Shown here piece after piece: positions 10,234-19,924 of a DNA stretch of 64,000 bases. The first letter of the stretch is position 1. Each line of letters starts with the position of its first letter. The DNA comes from Dipteris shenzhenensis (taxonomy: Eukaryota; Polypodiophyta; Polypodiopsida; Gleicheniales), in assembly GCA_047967505.1 (NCBI GenBank), contig CM106540.1. One strand, given 5' to 3'. A program made the position numbers and the translations under genes. The notes below the pieces were generated by a model. That model made no database searches, was not told where the DNA came from, and saw only the letters and a list, made by a program, of their open reading frames with translations.

Positions 10234-10935
10234 ATGCTCCCATCCGTCCAATCCAAGTTGCAAAGTGCCAAGACTGAAATTATGAAACTCAAGGAAAGCA
10301 TGGTAGAACAAATGCAGCAACAACTCCTTGCACACAATGCTCTAGTAGAAAGTAGAAAGGATGCCCTACAACCCATGGTTTCTCTCCAAGAAAAACACCT
10401 ACAGCTATCTGATGCCTTGAACCAAAAGGAAAAGATCAAGTTATCCCTCTCCTATACGCAAGCCACTTGTGATGATATCAAGAAGGAATTAGAGCACTTA
10501 AATGAAAGATTACTACTTAAAGAGGATCAGCTCCATGCCACATTATACACAAACAATGAGTTGCAGAATAGCCTCAAAGAAGGTAAATGTCAAATTCAAG
10601 CACTAGAGAAGGAATGCATGGCATCAAGAGAGATACTTGTGCACACCAAAGTAGAACTGGATGCTCAACAGCAAGAGATACTCCAACTCCGCATGCTTAA
10701 TGATCAATTTCCAAGCCATCCAAAAGTAGCTCAACAATTCAATGGTCTAAAGCTTGCATACACCTCCACATTAAGTAAGTATAAAGACAAGTGCATGGAA
10801 TGGCAAAATCAAAAGGCAATAATTTCCAAGTTGGAAATTCAACTACTAGGTCAAGCTGATGCGGAGGGGTCAGCACAAGATCTTCTACTACAAGGCATCA
10901 CTACATTATACCAAGAGCTTGTTGCAATCCTCTAG
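10234..10935 (+). CDS. Unidentified coiled-coil protein (233 aa)
   Basis: This is the longest unidentified plus-strand frame in the region. It is mostly heptad-like helix, rich in Leu, Glu, Gln and Lys, from about residue 5 to 165 (for example LQEKHLQLSDALNQKEKIKL and LKKELEHLNERL-type runs). A second shorter helical part follows (about 175-205, WQNQKAIISKLEIQLL). It ends with TTLYQELVAIL. There is no zinc knuckle, catalytic motif, signal peptide or membrane segment. Neighbours on both sides are open or broken frames in the same direction, so it may be one part of a multi-ORF mobile element or a decayed longer protein; the ATG need not be the true start. Coiled-coil Gag-like or structural roles are possible but not shown. 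Confidence 0.45.
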   Translation: MLPSVQSKLQSAKTEIMKLKESMVEQMQQQLLAHNALVESRKDALQPMVSLQEKHLQLSDALNQKEKIKLSLSYTQATCDDIKKELEHLNERLLLKEDQLHATLYTNNELQNSLKEGKCQIQALEKECMASREILVHTKVELDAQQQEILQLRMLNDQFPSHPKVAQQFNGLKLAYTSTLSKYKDKCMEWQNQKAIISKLEIQLLGQADAEGSAQDLLLQGITTLYQELVAIL

Positions 10936-11449
10936 CAAGAGGATCACCTTGAAGGAAGAATGTGCATACTCTAGAAACACTTGCAAATCAAAATGTTACG
11001 TGATGCAGTATCTAGTCTTGATTGGACCAAACCGATAAACACCAAGACTCTTCGAGACCTATGCCAACATATGGATGAAGACAAGAAGAATGTATTCTGT
11101 CTCTTAGTGCATGCAAACCTCATATGATTAAAAGCTGATGCAATACTACTATATGAATGCTTGATGCAAATCCCCCCTCTTTGGGTAGTAACCGGACTCC
11201 TACCTTTACTACAACAATCATCAACAACTTCCATGGGATATAACTCCCAGAAGAATCCAAAATTAAAGCTGTCAATGCCTACCAGAAGCGACAGGGATCT
11301 GCCATAGGAATATGTGGTCTACCTTCAATCTAATCTCCCCTATCTTGCCACTCTCTATTCTGATCTACTCACATCTCTACCTAACTCTAGTACTATCCTC
11401 CATACCTTTCTAAAAATTCACACTTATCCATATTCCTTGCCATGCCTCT

Positions 11450-11893
11450 CGACACTATCGCCTAATCCAAGAATCTAACTCGTATCATCCAGTTACAGCT
11501 AACTTTTTTCCAACACTTGACAATCCATCTCTTGAGGATTATCAAGTTGCTGAATCAATTTGCCCTACTCTCCCTCCACTTTCCACCAACATCCCTACTT
11601 CTATCTTCTCAAATTCACTACTTGCTTCGACCTCAATCTTTTCCCCTATAAACTCTTCCTCTCCCCCAAGACCACATGTTCCTCCAATCTCCCTTGAGGT
11701 TTTAATGGAAGACACCATTAATGATTCCATCAATGAGCTTCAAGAATTGGATAATCCAATTTGCACACCCACAAGGGAGTTGCAACAAGATATAGATAGG
11801 ATTCCCATGCTCGGTAATCCCATTGGTGATTTTTGGAGGCAATACCCAAACATGCAGTCAAGAGGAGAATGGGACCTCTCAGAATTTCAATGA
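11450..11893 (+). CDS. Unidentified Ser/Pro-rich frame
   Basis: An open frame without an early ATG (first ATG at 11705) runs through FFPTLDNPSLEDY, a Ser/Thr/Pro-rich linker with PPRPHVPPIS, then MEDTINDSINELQELD and DFWRQYPNMQSRGEWDLSEF before a stop. It is not recognised. Composition suggests a flexible linker followed by a short acidic helical part. It may be another piece of the same decayed element as 9098-12568. Confidence 0.35.
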   Translation, partial: RHYRLIQESNSYHPVTANFFPTLDNPSLEDYQVAESICPTLPPLSTNIPTSIFSNSLLASTSIFSPINSSSPPRPHVPPISLEVLMEDTINDSINELQELDNPICTPTRELQQDIDRIPMLGNPIGDFWRQYPNMQSRGEWDLSEFQ

Positions 11894-11997
11894 GTATCCG
11901 CCAAGCACAAATCACTCTAGACATCAGCATGAAATTGGAGCCATAAACTGTTTGGCATAGGCCAAAGCTACTCAATGAAAAGTACCTCCTTGAATAC

Positions 11998-12568
11998 ATG
12001 CAGGATCCATCTTCCTTTCGCACGCATCCCACATTTGATGTGGTGCCCCATCGCTACCAGTGGGATGCCAATCATCATGATCTAGATAATGCGGATGCTC
12101 CTCGCAATTGGCCATTAATCAATAGGAACTCTAAAATAAAATGGACAAGCCAAGAAACACTCATCAGAGCCTTGGACATCTATGCATCAATTATGCAAAG
12201 CACTTATGACAAAACACTCAAGGAAAGTGTAAGATACAATAAAGCCTTAGCAGTCATCCTAGAGGTATCCCTCACCATTGACGACTATTTGCCCAACCTC
12301 AGCTTCAATCCAAATCAATAGATAGATGCTCAAACAACAAGTCGCCTCTTTCAAAGGGCCATATCTCTTCAAGACGTTATGTTTGTTTGTTTGAAGAAAT
12401 GATTGACCCTAGCTTCTTAAAAATTGAGCAAGCAATCTACAGTGTTCCTGGATTACAAGAAAAAGATCGACAAGATGCTCGCTCCATCTATCACCATCAC
12501 CGTCTTTACCATACTAATTGGGTAAAGACAACGACATCACAACATCATCTGCAGACCCAACCATAACC
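11998..12568 (+). pseudogene. Unidentified ORF, stop and frameshift
   Basis: The first frame (11998-12321, 107 aa) begins MQDPSSFRTHPTFDVVPHRY and contains WTSQETLIRALDIYASIM and a helical segment to DDYLPNL. After a TAG the same frame continues with SRLFQRAISLQDV. A shift then leads into CLFEEMIDPSFLKIEQAIY and RSIYHHHRLYHTNW, ending at 12568. The continuity of sensible protein through a stop and a shift argues for one decayed gene. No family recognised. Confidence 0.4.
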
Positions 12569-12850
12569 CGAGGATGGGTAATCAAATCGGTCTAGTGGAG
12601 TTGTTAACCCTATGGCAACAAGGGCCAAAAGTGCAGTCTAGGACAACAACTATGAGAGCATTGTGTGTGTAGAGTAGCAATAAAGCTTCGCTTGTAATAT
12701 CTTGAGCATGAAAGATGGTATGATAAATCTTAAAGATGAGGATAGCCAAAATACTCTCTAGAAAAGATCCAATCATACTTGCAAAATCAAGATCTAGAGA
12801 GAGAACTACTAAATCTAGAGAGAGAAAAACTAAAAGCCTACACTTTCGGA

Positions 12851-12940
12851 GGTCCCTCCACTTTGTATAGAGACCCAAAAAGTCCCTCCACTTTGTGTAG
12901 AGACCCAAAAAGTCCCCCCACTTTGTGTAGAGACCCAAAA
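12851..12940 (+). repeat. Three 30-bp tandem repeats
   Basis: The units 12851-12880, 12881-12910 and 12911-12940 share the core TCCCTCCACTTTGTGTAGAG with one to three changes each, and a partial fourth unit follows (12941-12950). Thirty bases equal ten codons, so the enclosing frame (12779-13042) reads as a decapeptide repeat (TLCRDPKSPP type), but this is more likely a repeat in an LTR or promoter. A related unit recurs near 12991-13030, just upstream of a TATA box. Confidence 0.85.
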
Positions 12941-13037
12941 GGTCCCCCCCAAAAGTGGATGGAATCCTGTCCAAAAGGTCTCCTACAAAAAAGGTCCCCC
13001 CACGAAGGTACCTACAGATTGTGTAGAGACCAACATC

Positions 13038-13045
13038 TATAAATA
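13038..13045 (+). promoter_or_regulatory. TATA box candidate
   Basis: TATAAATA lies about 100 bp downstream of the 30-bp tandem repeats. Repeats followed by a TATA box are typical of the U3 region of a plant LTR, so this may be the LTR promoter of the old plus-strand element. No second LTR copy is in the window to confirm it. Confidence 0.4.
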
Positions 13046-13269
13046 TCTCTCAATTGAATGAAGCTCCCACTCTTTGGGGTTTAGTGTTCAAGCTCACTAT
13101 TGTGTTCATGCAATTGATCTCCATTGCGTCCATGCCCTCTTACACTATTGTGTTCTAGCATGCCCTTACCCTTGCACTCTCTACCCTTGTACTCACTCCT
13201 CCTCCTCCTTCCTCCCTCCTCCTCCTTTGTGTCTGGATTCCCAAAGACAAGGACACAAAATGAGCAAAT

Positions 13270-13880
13270 CCTTACTTTTATAGATAGATTTAGTAAACAC
13301 GCCCATTTCATTTACTGTAAGAAGAACATCATTGCCATAGAAACCACTAAGTTATTTATTATTAAAGAGATCTTTAGATTACATGGATTACCTGAATCCA
13401 TTACGTCAGATAATGATCCCAAGTTCCAAAGACAATTCTAGCAAGCTCTTTTTGAGAAATTAGGAACTAAATTGCAATTCTCCACTACATATCACCCATC
13501 GACTAATGGACAAAGTGAAATTGCTAACCAAGCTATTATCCAGCTATTACATAGCTATGGCCATGACAATCCTACCCTATGGGAATTATATTTACCTCTA
13601 TTAGAGTTTGCGTATAACAACTCTACCCCTACCCACAAGGCACCATTTGAGATCATCTATGCCAAGTCCTTCCCACACCCATTGCACATTTAGGAGATAC
13701 AACTTTGGTAGCTGTTTAGTTTGTTGAAGATGTGCAGGAAGTACTTACACAGGTTAAATCACATATTCAACGAGCTTAAGAAGTGTACAAGAAGGCTGCG
13801 AATAAGAAGTGAAAGGATGTATATTATGACAAGGGAGATTAGGTTCTTTTAAAGATTGACAAAAGGCGTATAAAGACAAT
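13270..13880 (+). pseudogene. Ty3/gypsy integrase fragment
   Basis: Starts abruptly at TFIDRFSKHAHFIY, after the region of the first catalytic Asp, then LHGLPESITSDNDPKF (second Asp), TAG at about 13441, LGTKLQFSTTYHPSTNGQSE (catalytic Glu), LPLLEFAYNNSTPTHKAPFEIIY, and after another stop the C-terminal segment with VQEVLTQVKSHIQ, YKKAANKK and DVYYDKGD-VLLKI. This is the usual order of a chromovirus-type integrase. At least four stops and loss of the first Asp show it is dead. The 5' junction at about 13265 directly follows a Pyr-rich tract (CTCCTCC repeats). Confidence 0.85.
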
Positions 13881-13925
13881 CTGAGGAAATAACAAGTTTT
13901 TAAAGATTATAGTAAAGAGGGCATC

Positions 13926-14085
13926 TCATGATATGATTATTTGTATTAGATCCTAGTGGATCATTCTAGGGAATCTGGGGATTACCCTATGATTGTAACA
14001 TTGTAAATTATCCAATTTAAGGTTACAATCATAGGGTAATCGCCAAATTTCCTACTAGGATCTAATACAAATAATCATATCATGA
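13926..14085. mobile_element. Foldback MITE-like element
   Basis: A 160-bp inverted repeat. The outer 32 bases (13926-13957, starting TCATGATATGATTATTTGTA) pair perfectly with 14054-14085. A second perfect block of 19 bases (ATTACCCTATGATTGTAAC) pairs across the centre, leaving a loop of about 25 AT-rich bases. It would fold into one long hairpin. No convincing target-site duplication is seen, so the superfamily is unknown. Confidence 0.8.
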
Positions 14086-16239
14086 CAAGACACTTAGTAT
14101 CGCTGACCTCTCAATCATGACTTCGTGGGAAGGTCCATGGTTTGGCTTCTAAATAAGTAAACAAAGAAGCCCACCACCTCTCTTCCCACTCGTTGTGCGG
14201 TGGTACTCACGTAAAATAAATAAGTAAATAAATAAATCATATGCACGTGCTTGCACTAGGGAAGTTTTCCTTAGAATCAACTAAATGAATGCTTTGAAAA
14301 GCTAAGCAACTTGCTCTTATAATGCGTGTTCTTGATGGCAAGGGAACCAAAAGAGATGATCATGGTGAATGCGAGATCATAAGGTGACAACACGAACATT
14401 CATGTGGTTGCAACTTCCACATTATCAAACACAAAAATTTGAGCTCAAGCAAGGAATGCTTCTTTAAAAATAAAGGCCTCTTCAACTACCTCTCTCCCAA
14501 GGTTGAGTTATACGTATGGCATTTAAGCAAGCTAGGGGGCATAAGTGTGATGGAAAGTGCCAAGGAGATTGGAAAAGCAATTCTTGAAACCTAGATATTT
14601 GGCAGAGGATTAATCACTTCCGCTTGATCTCATCCTTTTCATACTAAGAATCTACCAGTCCACAGAATCCCAACTGGCAATGCCACTCACAATTAAAGTT
14701 TTCTCGAGCCAAGCTCAACGAAATGGTAGACTCTTTGTCAGGATGGGCTATCATGGGGCGGCAGACTATTTGTCGGGGTGGAGTATTTAAACATTAAATC
14801 AAATGATCTGTAGATGGTGCACATGGTGCACATCATTAGCCCTTCGATTTGTATCAGACTTACATAAGGTGCACATCGTGAGCCATTGGATTTGCCTTTG
14901 GATCTAATGGTTTGTAAATCACGATGATGGCAGACTGTCCAAGGCCCTTCGATTTCAAATGTAATACTCTACACACATATCGTGAGCCCTTCGATCGAGA
15001 TGTGTATGATCTGCCCATAGTTACACTGACCATGCATGAGCCCTCCTTTGGCCCTGCACACAGGAAATAAGCCTGAGTCGGGTATTGTGGGCACGAAAGT
15101 GGCCAAAACCTAAAGAGCGACCGTTGAGGAAAGTGCTCAAAATCCAACTCGCGCTCGCCTGGGGCCTCCTCGGATGTGCGGGATGCCCTCCCCCAACCAC
15201 GAGAAAGATTTTCATTTTATTTGGTATTGATGATCCTACTTGTGGAGTCAGATTGCCATCTTTGAGATTGCAAAAATGAGAAGCAACCAGCACACAACAT
15301 TTGTGAGAGTTATGTTGCAGCTCTACTTGTTTAGAAAAGGGATTTCATTCTTATTGATAATTAGCAAAGATCACAGTTTGTACTTTTGGCATGGAGAGGT
15401 TTATCCCATAGTCTCTACTTGTGGCCTGAGGCCTCTTTCTTCAACTCAGGTCTACTCCCTTTCACATCATCAGTGGCAAACCCCTCTTGCAATTTCTTGC
15501 ACAACTAGCAATTTGGTAATGATGTGGATGTAGGGCGTACAAATATATTTCTGACGATGCCATCATTGGTGTAGGTGGTATAGGCTTTGCTTTGCTAAAG
15601 GTCAGTGGTGATGCTGTGTGAATTGATAATGCAATTGCATTCGTGTGGCTAGTATCCTATTCATTCTGAATCTTTCACTCTCTCACACTCTCTCTCTCAG
15701 ATAGACTGACACACACACAAGATTATAACTAGTCTACTGAGCGATCAAATTACAACTCGTTTGTTAAATCATGGAAATGTCACACATCTTGCATTGCCCT
15801 ACTTGATATCCTGGGGATGCTAAAATGTACAAGCAGAAAAAGTCTATTGTGTCCAATGTTGCTGAGCATCCCATGGCCTTTATTACCTCACTCGTTGCTT
15901 CTGAAAATGTGATGGCTCAACCTTTACTTCCTTTCCATTCACTACATCAACTGAGCAAATACTTTGGAGGCTCCCATGTGTCTCTATAGGATCATCTCCT
16001 TGATGGTCAAACTCTACCTCTTTGCTATGACATGAATAGACACAAGATTCTTGCAAAGATTAGGAACAAGCAGCAAAGCTTTTTGTGATGTAGGGAACAT
16101 TTCCCTTCACTGGACACTTCGGAGTTGTCACCATCTGTGATTGATGACCTTAGGACGCACGGTTCTGATGAAACTGTACCGTTACCTCTTTCTTGGTCAT
16201 GTGCATGGTGGCACTAATGTCAACATACTAGACATGTTC
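14086..16239. other. No gene recognised; degenerate repeats
   Basis: Frames are short and unsupported. Between 14820 and 15000 a phrase like TCGTGAGCCCTTCGAT recurs four times with changes (about 14829, 14867, 14940, 14977), suggesting old repeat units of a non-coding element. A CT/CA-rich patch lies at 15670-15720. Confidence 0.4.
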
Positions 16240-16810
16240 TAGTTTGAACTTCGATTTGGAAAATGGTGGTATCTCCTCGGAATGCTCTTGTCTCTCCTTG
16301 GGCTTCTTGTTGTTGTCCTTATCGAATGCCTTCTTCCTGCATTCCTTGTCTTTGTTGAAGATGTTGACTTCCACCCTTACCTTGGGCATTTAGAGCCTTG
16401 TTAGTGTCCATGCCATCATACATCTTCATTTGGAATTCTTCTTCAAGGATCATGTCTCCTTGTTTCTCAAAGGTGATCAGGCTGCTCCTCTGACCTATAA
16501 CAAACCTTTGGTAACTCATTGGTAGCTTGCTAAATACAAGCCTTTCTTGGTGTCCAGGTTCTCCCCACTGAGGCTAACTAATTCTAAACCATCTTAATAT
16601 TGTTGAGGAAATCTTTGCTTTAGTGCATAGATTTGATGCTAGAGATTCAAGATCCTCATAGAATTGTCGGTCTTGTACAGATTCTTCAGTATGGTTTAAG
16701 CAGCATGGGTACAGTTCACCGGATGGATCAATGAGATCTCTTGCACTTCATGGTAGACCTGTATGAGTATTATGAATGCGTCTTCATCTTGTCTCTCTAG
16801 CGAACAACAA
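16240..16810 (-). pseudogene. Decayed copia Gag
   Basis: Reading the minus strand across frames gives ILKNLYKTDNSMRILNL, YALKQRFPQQY, LPMSYQRFVIGQRSSLITFE and EEEFQMKMYDGMDTNKAL in the right order for the UBN2-type Gag of copia elements (compare the SLPxSY...FV region). Several stops and shifts break it. No knuckle, protease or pol follows on either side, so it is an isolated fragment. Confidence 0.5.
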
Positions 16811-16974
16811 TCCTTGATTTAGAGATACTACTGTTGCACCTGTCCATTGCATGGGGTTTTGTGAAGGCGCCGTCTATGATTATAATCTCCCTACCCTCTT
16901 GTTGGGCTATAAGAATGGGAGTTCCTCTCCCACTCTCAATCACATCCATTGTCTCTTCCCTCTTCATTAGTTGA

Positions 16975-17128
16975 AGAGCACAAGAGTGAACAAGTAGAAT
17001 GCACTCCAACACTTTGTTCGTTCCTCCAATCTCAAAAGTTATGTAAGGAAGAGAGCAAGAGTGAACAAGAAGAGTGCACTCTAGCACTTTGTTCCTTTGC
17101 TTCCCATCGGAAAAGTTGTGCAAGGAAG
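16975..17128. repeat. 77-bp tandem duplication
   Basis: 16975-17051 and 17052-17128 are two diverged copies of one 77-bp unit (AGAGCA-AGAGTGAACAAG... to CAAGGAAG). The enclosing plus frame reads two copies of a Cys-containing segment, but nothing else supports coding. Confidence 0.7.
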
Positions 17129-17312
17129 TCTACTAACATCTAGTAGAGGAGAGCATAATTTCCAAAAGTCGTACTTGTGGTGGAAATTCATTTTCAGCCT
17201 GATTGGATTTTGCTTTACTTTCTCTCTTCTATATCTCTCTCTTGCATGAACTATTCTTGGTAAAAGATTGTTTCTGCTTTGTGCATCACATCCATGGTGA
17301 ATTTCTCTTGCA

Positions 17313-17324
17313 TGGTATTAGAGT
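17313..17324 (+). other. Degenerate primer-binding site, orphan
   Basis: TGGTATTAGAGT preceded by TTGCA differs from the initiator-Met PBS by two transitions. It would mark the end of a 5' LTR on the plus strand, but no second LTR or gag frame could be found nearby. Confidence 0.35.
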
Positions 17325-17878
17325 CAAATAATTTGGTGCAGAGACATCCCAAATGGGATTATTGAGATAACTCAGAACTCATGATTATAGATAATGTATT
17401 AATACAGCACACAAGTACAAATTGATCATTCAGATTTGTGATGGAATGGATGAAAATTATAGATTATAATGTCAAACAAATGGATGATTCTCAAACAATC
17501 GCTATCGTTCAAGCGATGGAAAATGCTATGAAGGGTTGGCATCCAATGCCTAGGATGATCCTATGAAGAAGGTTGATCAAGGAGCTTCTCTTGTGCCTTT
17601 TCCTTGTCCACCACCTCCTCTACCATGTTTTCATTTAGCATCTCTGCCAGAATAGCCTTTGCTCTAGTTGTTTGACTTTTCTGGCTCTACAATATTGTTG
17701 GAGTCAGAGAAGCTCTACAATAGTTTTGGGAGTTAGTCACCACACATATTTTGACTCTAGTAAGGGTCCATCCTAGGGTTTTGTCTCTATGACTACCCTA
17801 CCTTCTTGTTGCTACACTTTCAGTTCAGCTTTCTGTAGCTCCATTTGCTCTTGTTCTCGAGCTTTCATTTCCAATATT

Positions 17879-17893
17879 TGGTATCAAAGCCAG
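17879..17893 (+). other. Primer-binding site candidate, orphan
   Basis: TGGTATCAAAGCCAG matches the plant initiator-Met PBS (TGGTATCAGAGCCAG) with one change. A short open frame follows (to 18007, containing ELFYRENLEFCCENW), which could be the start of a Gag. The upstream LTR cannot be delimited without a partner. Confidence 0.5.
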
Positions 17894-18699
17894 TTGCCCT
17901 TGCCTCCCAACACCTCTGCCACACCTGTGGAGTTGTTTTATCGTGAGAACCTTGAATTCTGTTGTGAAAATTGGAGCCTTCATTTCGTTGCTATAGGGAT
18001 TAACTGATGAGGCTATAGACTATGTATTTAGTAGTTGTTCAGGTGCTACTTGCTAAGTGAATACTTGGACTATGAGGGCCTAAGGGTGCCCTCTTGTATG
18101 TGTTCCCCCCCACCCCATCGAACCCCAATTTGCATATTCAACTGATTTGACAATGATCAATCTGTCGTGGTTGATGTTAGGGCCAAGGTGGCTAACCCTA
18201 CTACTGCTGGTTGACTCGACTTGTTGACTTCCCTGTTACCTAAAACAAAACTAACCCTAACTTTCACTAACTCTAACTATTTCAAGCAAGTTAGATGTTC
18301 CTACACTATTCCTCATCAAGCCCTAGAGAAGGGATGAGTAATTTCAAATAGGAAGTACTTGCTTAGGCTAAAGAATTTCCATTTAAAAGCAAGGACTACA
18401 ATGCTGAAGTGAATAGGAAGGTGCCTTTTAGCGTTAAAAAGTAAGTAAGTTAGGGGATGGACTTCCAATGGCACTTGAGGGGTTGCACAAGGACAAGCAA
18501 GGGTAATTGCCTATTGATTTTCAACTTGAGCAAAGAGCTCTACAGTACAAATCTAATTTGGCATTATAATAGTGTTTTGATCTTAAGCTGAGTACAAATG
18601 AGGCAGCCAAGCCTTTTATAATATTAAGGTAGATTGTTTTACAACTTTGTATATGGGATAATACCCCAAAAACTGCCTACATGGCAACTCCTAAACACA
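17894..18699. other. No gene recognised
   Basis: After the short frame to 18007, nothing coding is seen on either strand. It is probably remnant retroelement DNA. Confidence 0.35.
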
Positions 18700-18738
18700 G
18701 TGTCACATGCACCCCTACACTTGGGTGCAAAGTGACAC
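18700..18738. other. Hairpin-forming inverted repeat
   Basis: GTGTCACATGCACCC pairs with GGGTGCAAAGTGACAC across an 8-base loop, with one bulge. It lies upstream of the gypsy LTR promoter and could mark the LTR start region or a regulatory site. Confidence 0.5.
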
Positions 18739-19050
18739 ACTGGCTACATCGACAAGTGTGTGATAGCTCCCTAATAGGAGAATATGTTGTCATATGTTGT
18801 GACCCCTTTGTGATCCCTTGTTTGGGGACAGTCGGGCACAAGCTACGTAAGTTAGCCTCTTAGCCTTAGGTTAAGTCAGAAGATCAGTCCTTGTTCACCA
18901 ACACCGACTGGAGAACCGTAATCCGTAGTCTTAGATTTAGGGATAGGTTTAGGTCTAGCTACGAGCCCTTTAGGCCCCCTCAGGGCTGGAACAAGTGAAG
19001 AGAATGGTAGGGGAAGCACTTCTTTTATAGGTTGCCCTGCACCCCTCGCT

Positions 19051-19113
19051 AGGCTGCCATTTATGGGGCCTAGGGCTACCATTTATGGGGGCTAGGGCTG
19101 CCTTTATGGGGCC
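19051..19113 (+). repeat. Three ~21-bp degenerate tandem repeats
   Basis: 19051-19070, 19071-19092 and 19093-19113 each read approximately TAGGGCTGCCATTTATGGGGC with small changes. They end 30 bp before a TATA box, so they may be promoter elements of the LTR. Confidence 0.6.
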
Positions 19114-19143
19114 AAGGGACCATCCAACCAGCCCCAAAAGCCC

Positions 19144-19151
19144 TATAAATA
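19144..19151 (+). promoter_or_regulatory. TATA box, probable gypsy LTR promoter
   Basis: TATAAATA in a GC-rich surround (CCCTATAAATAGGGGCCC), 686 bp upstream of a perfect primer-binding site and just after tandem repeats. The position fits the U3/R boundary of the 5' LTR of the element whose Gag starts at 19925; transcription would start near 19175. Confidence 0.55.
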
Positions 19152-19836
19152 GGGGCCCTCCAAGCCCTCCTTCCTGATTCAGTTCTCCCAGCACTTTAGC
19201 CTCCTATAGCTCCTCCTCAGCCCCTTTGAACAACCTGACACTCATCCCTAGTGGCCCTCTAACCAGCCTCAACCTTTGGCATCAATTCCAGCCCTCTAGG
19301 ATGGTGTTGACATAGTGCGCGTCGAGGTAGCGAATGGAGTAAGGTTTGGGGTCTATTTCAGCAACTCTTTTCAGTTACCTCTTACATTTTTACACAACTC
19401 ATTCTCAGCTCTTTATTTCATTCATCTCTCAGCTCTCTTATAGGATCTATCACTCCTAGCTTTCACTCTCTCACTCACAAAGTAACCTTGCATTCTCATG
19501 GACATCATAAGCCTCTCCCTTGCCTTGCAGAAGCGCCCTACATTGCTAGTGTGGATAGCATCAAGGTCTTGGTATTGATCGGCATTGCCTCTCCAGTCTT
19601 TGGCTCTGCTCTACTTGTGCACAATGATCTCTTTAGAAGTGCATTCTGTGCTCTTTCGAAGAGTGTTATTTGTATTTCTCAGTTCTCCAAGTATAAAGCG
19701 AATTCTCCCCTGATTGGGGGAGAGGACCCTCAGTGGGTATAGGGACTTAATCGGTTGTTGACTCTACTCTCTCTCTACCCTCATCTCCTTTCTCTCTCTA
19801 TGAATTACACAATCAGATTACCATTGCATGTTACAT

Positions 19837-19848
19837 TGGTATCAGAGC
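19837..19848 (+). other. Primer-binding site of gypsy element C
   Basis: A perfect TGGTATCAGAGC preceded by GTTACAT. It fixes the 5' LTR end just upstream (about 19834). The 3' LTR is missing because the element is cut off at about 22735. Confidence 0.85.
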
Positions 19849-19924
19849 TTTGGTCTATATCCAGCTTGACTATTGTGAGTGTATGGTTGTGTTGAGATTC
19901 GGAAAGGACACACAATCAAGCACC

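Noticed and set aside
12779-13042. Protein with decapeptide repeats
   Set aside because: The repeat is better explained as nucleotide-level promoter repeats: the frame lacks other support and is followed by a TATA box.
15021-15293. Overlapping short frames on both strands (60-97 aa)
   Set aside because: No domain content; lies in a degenerate repeat area.
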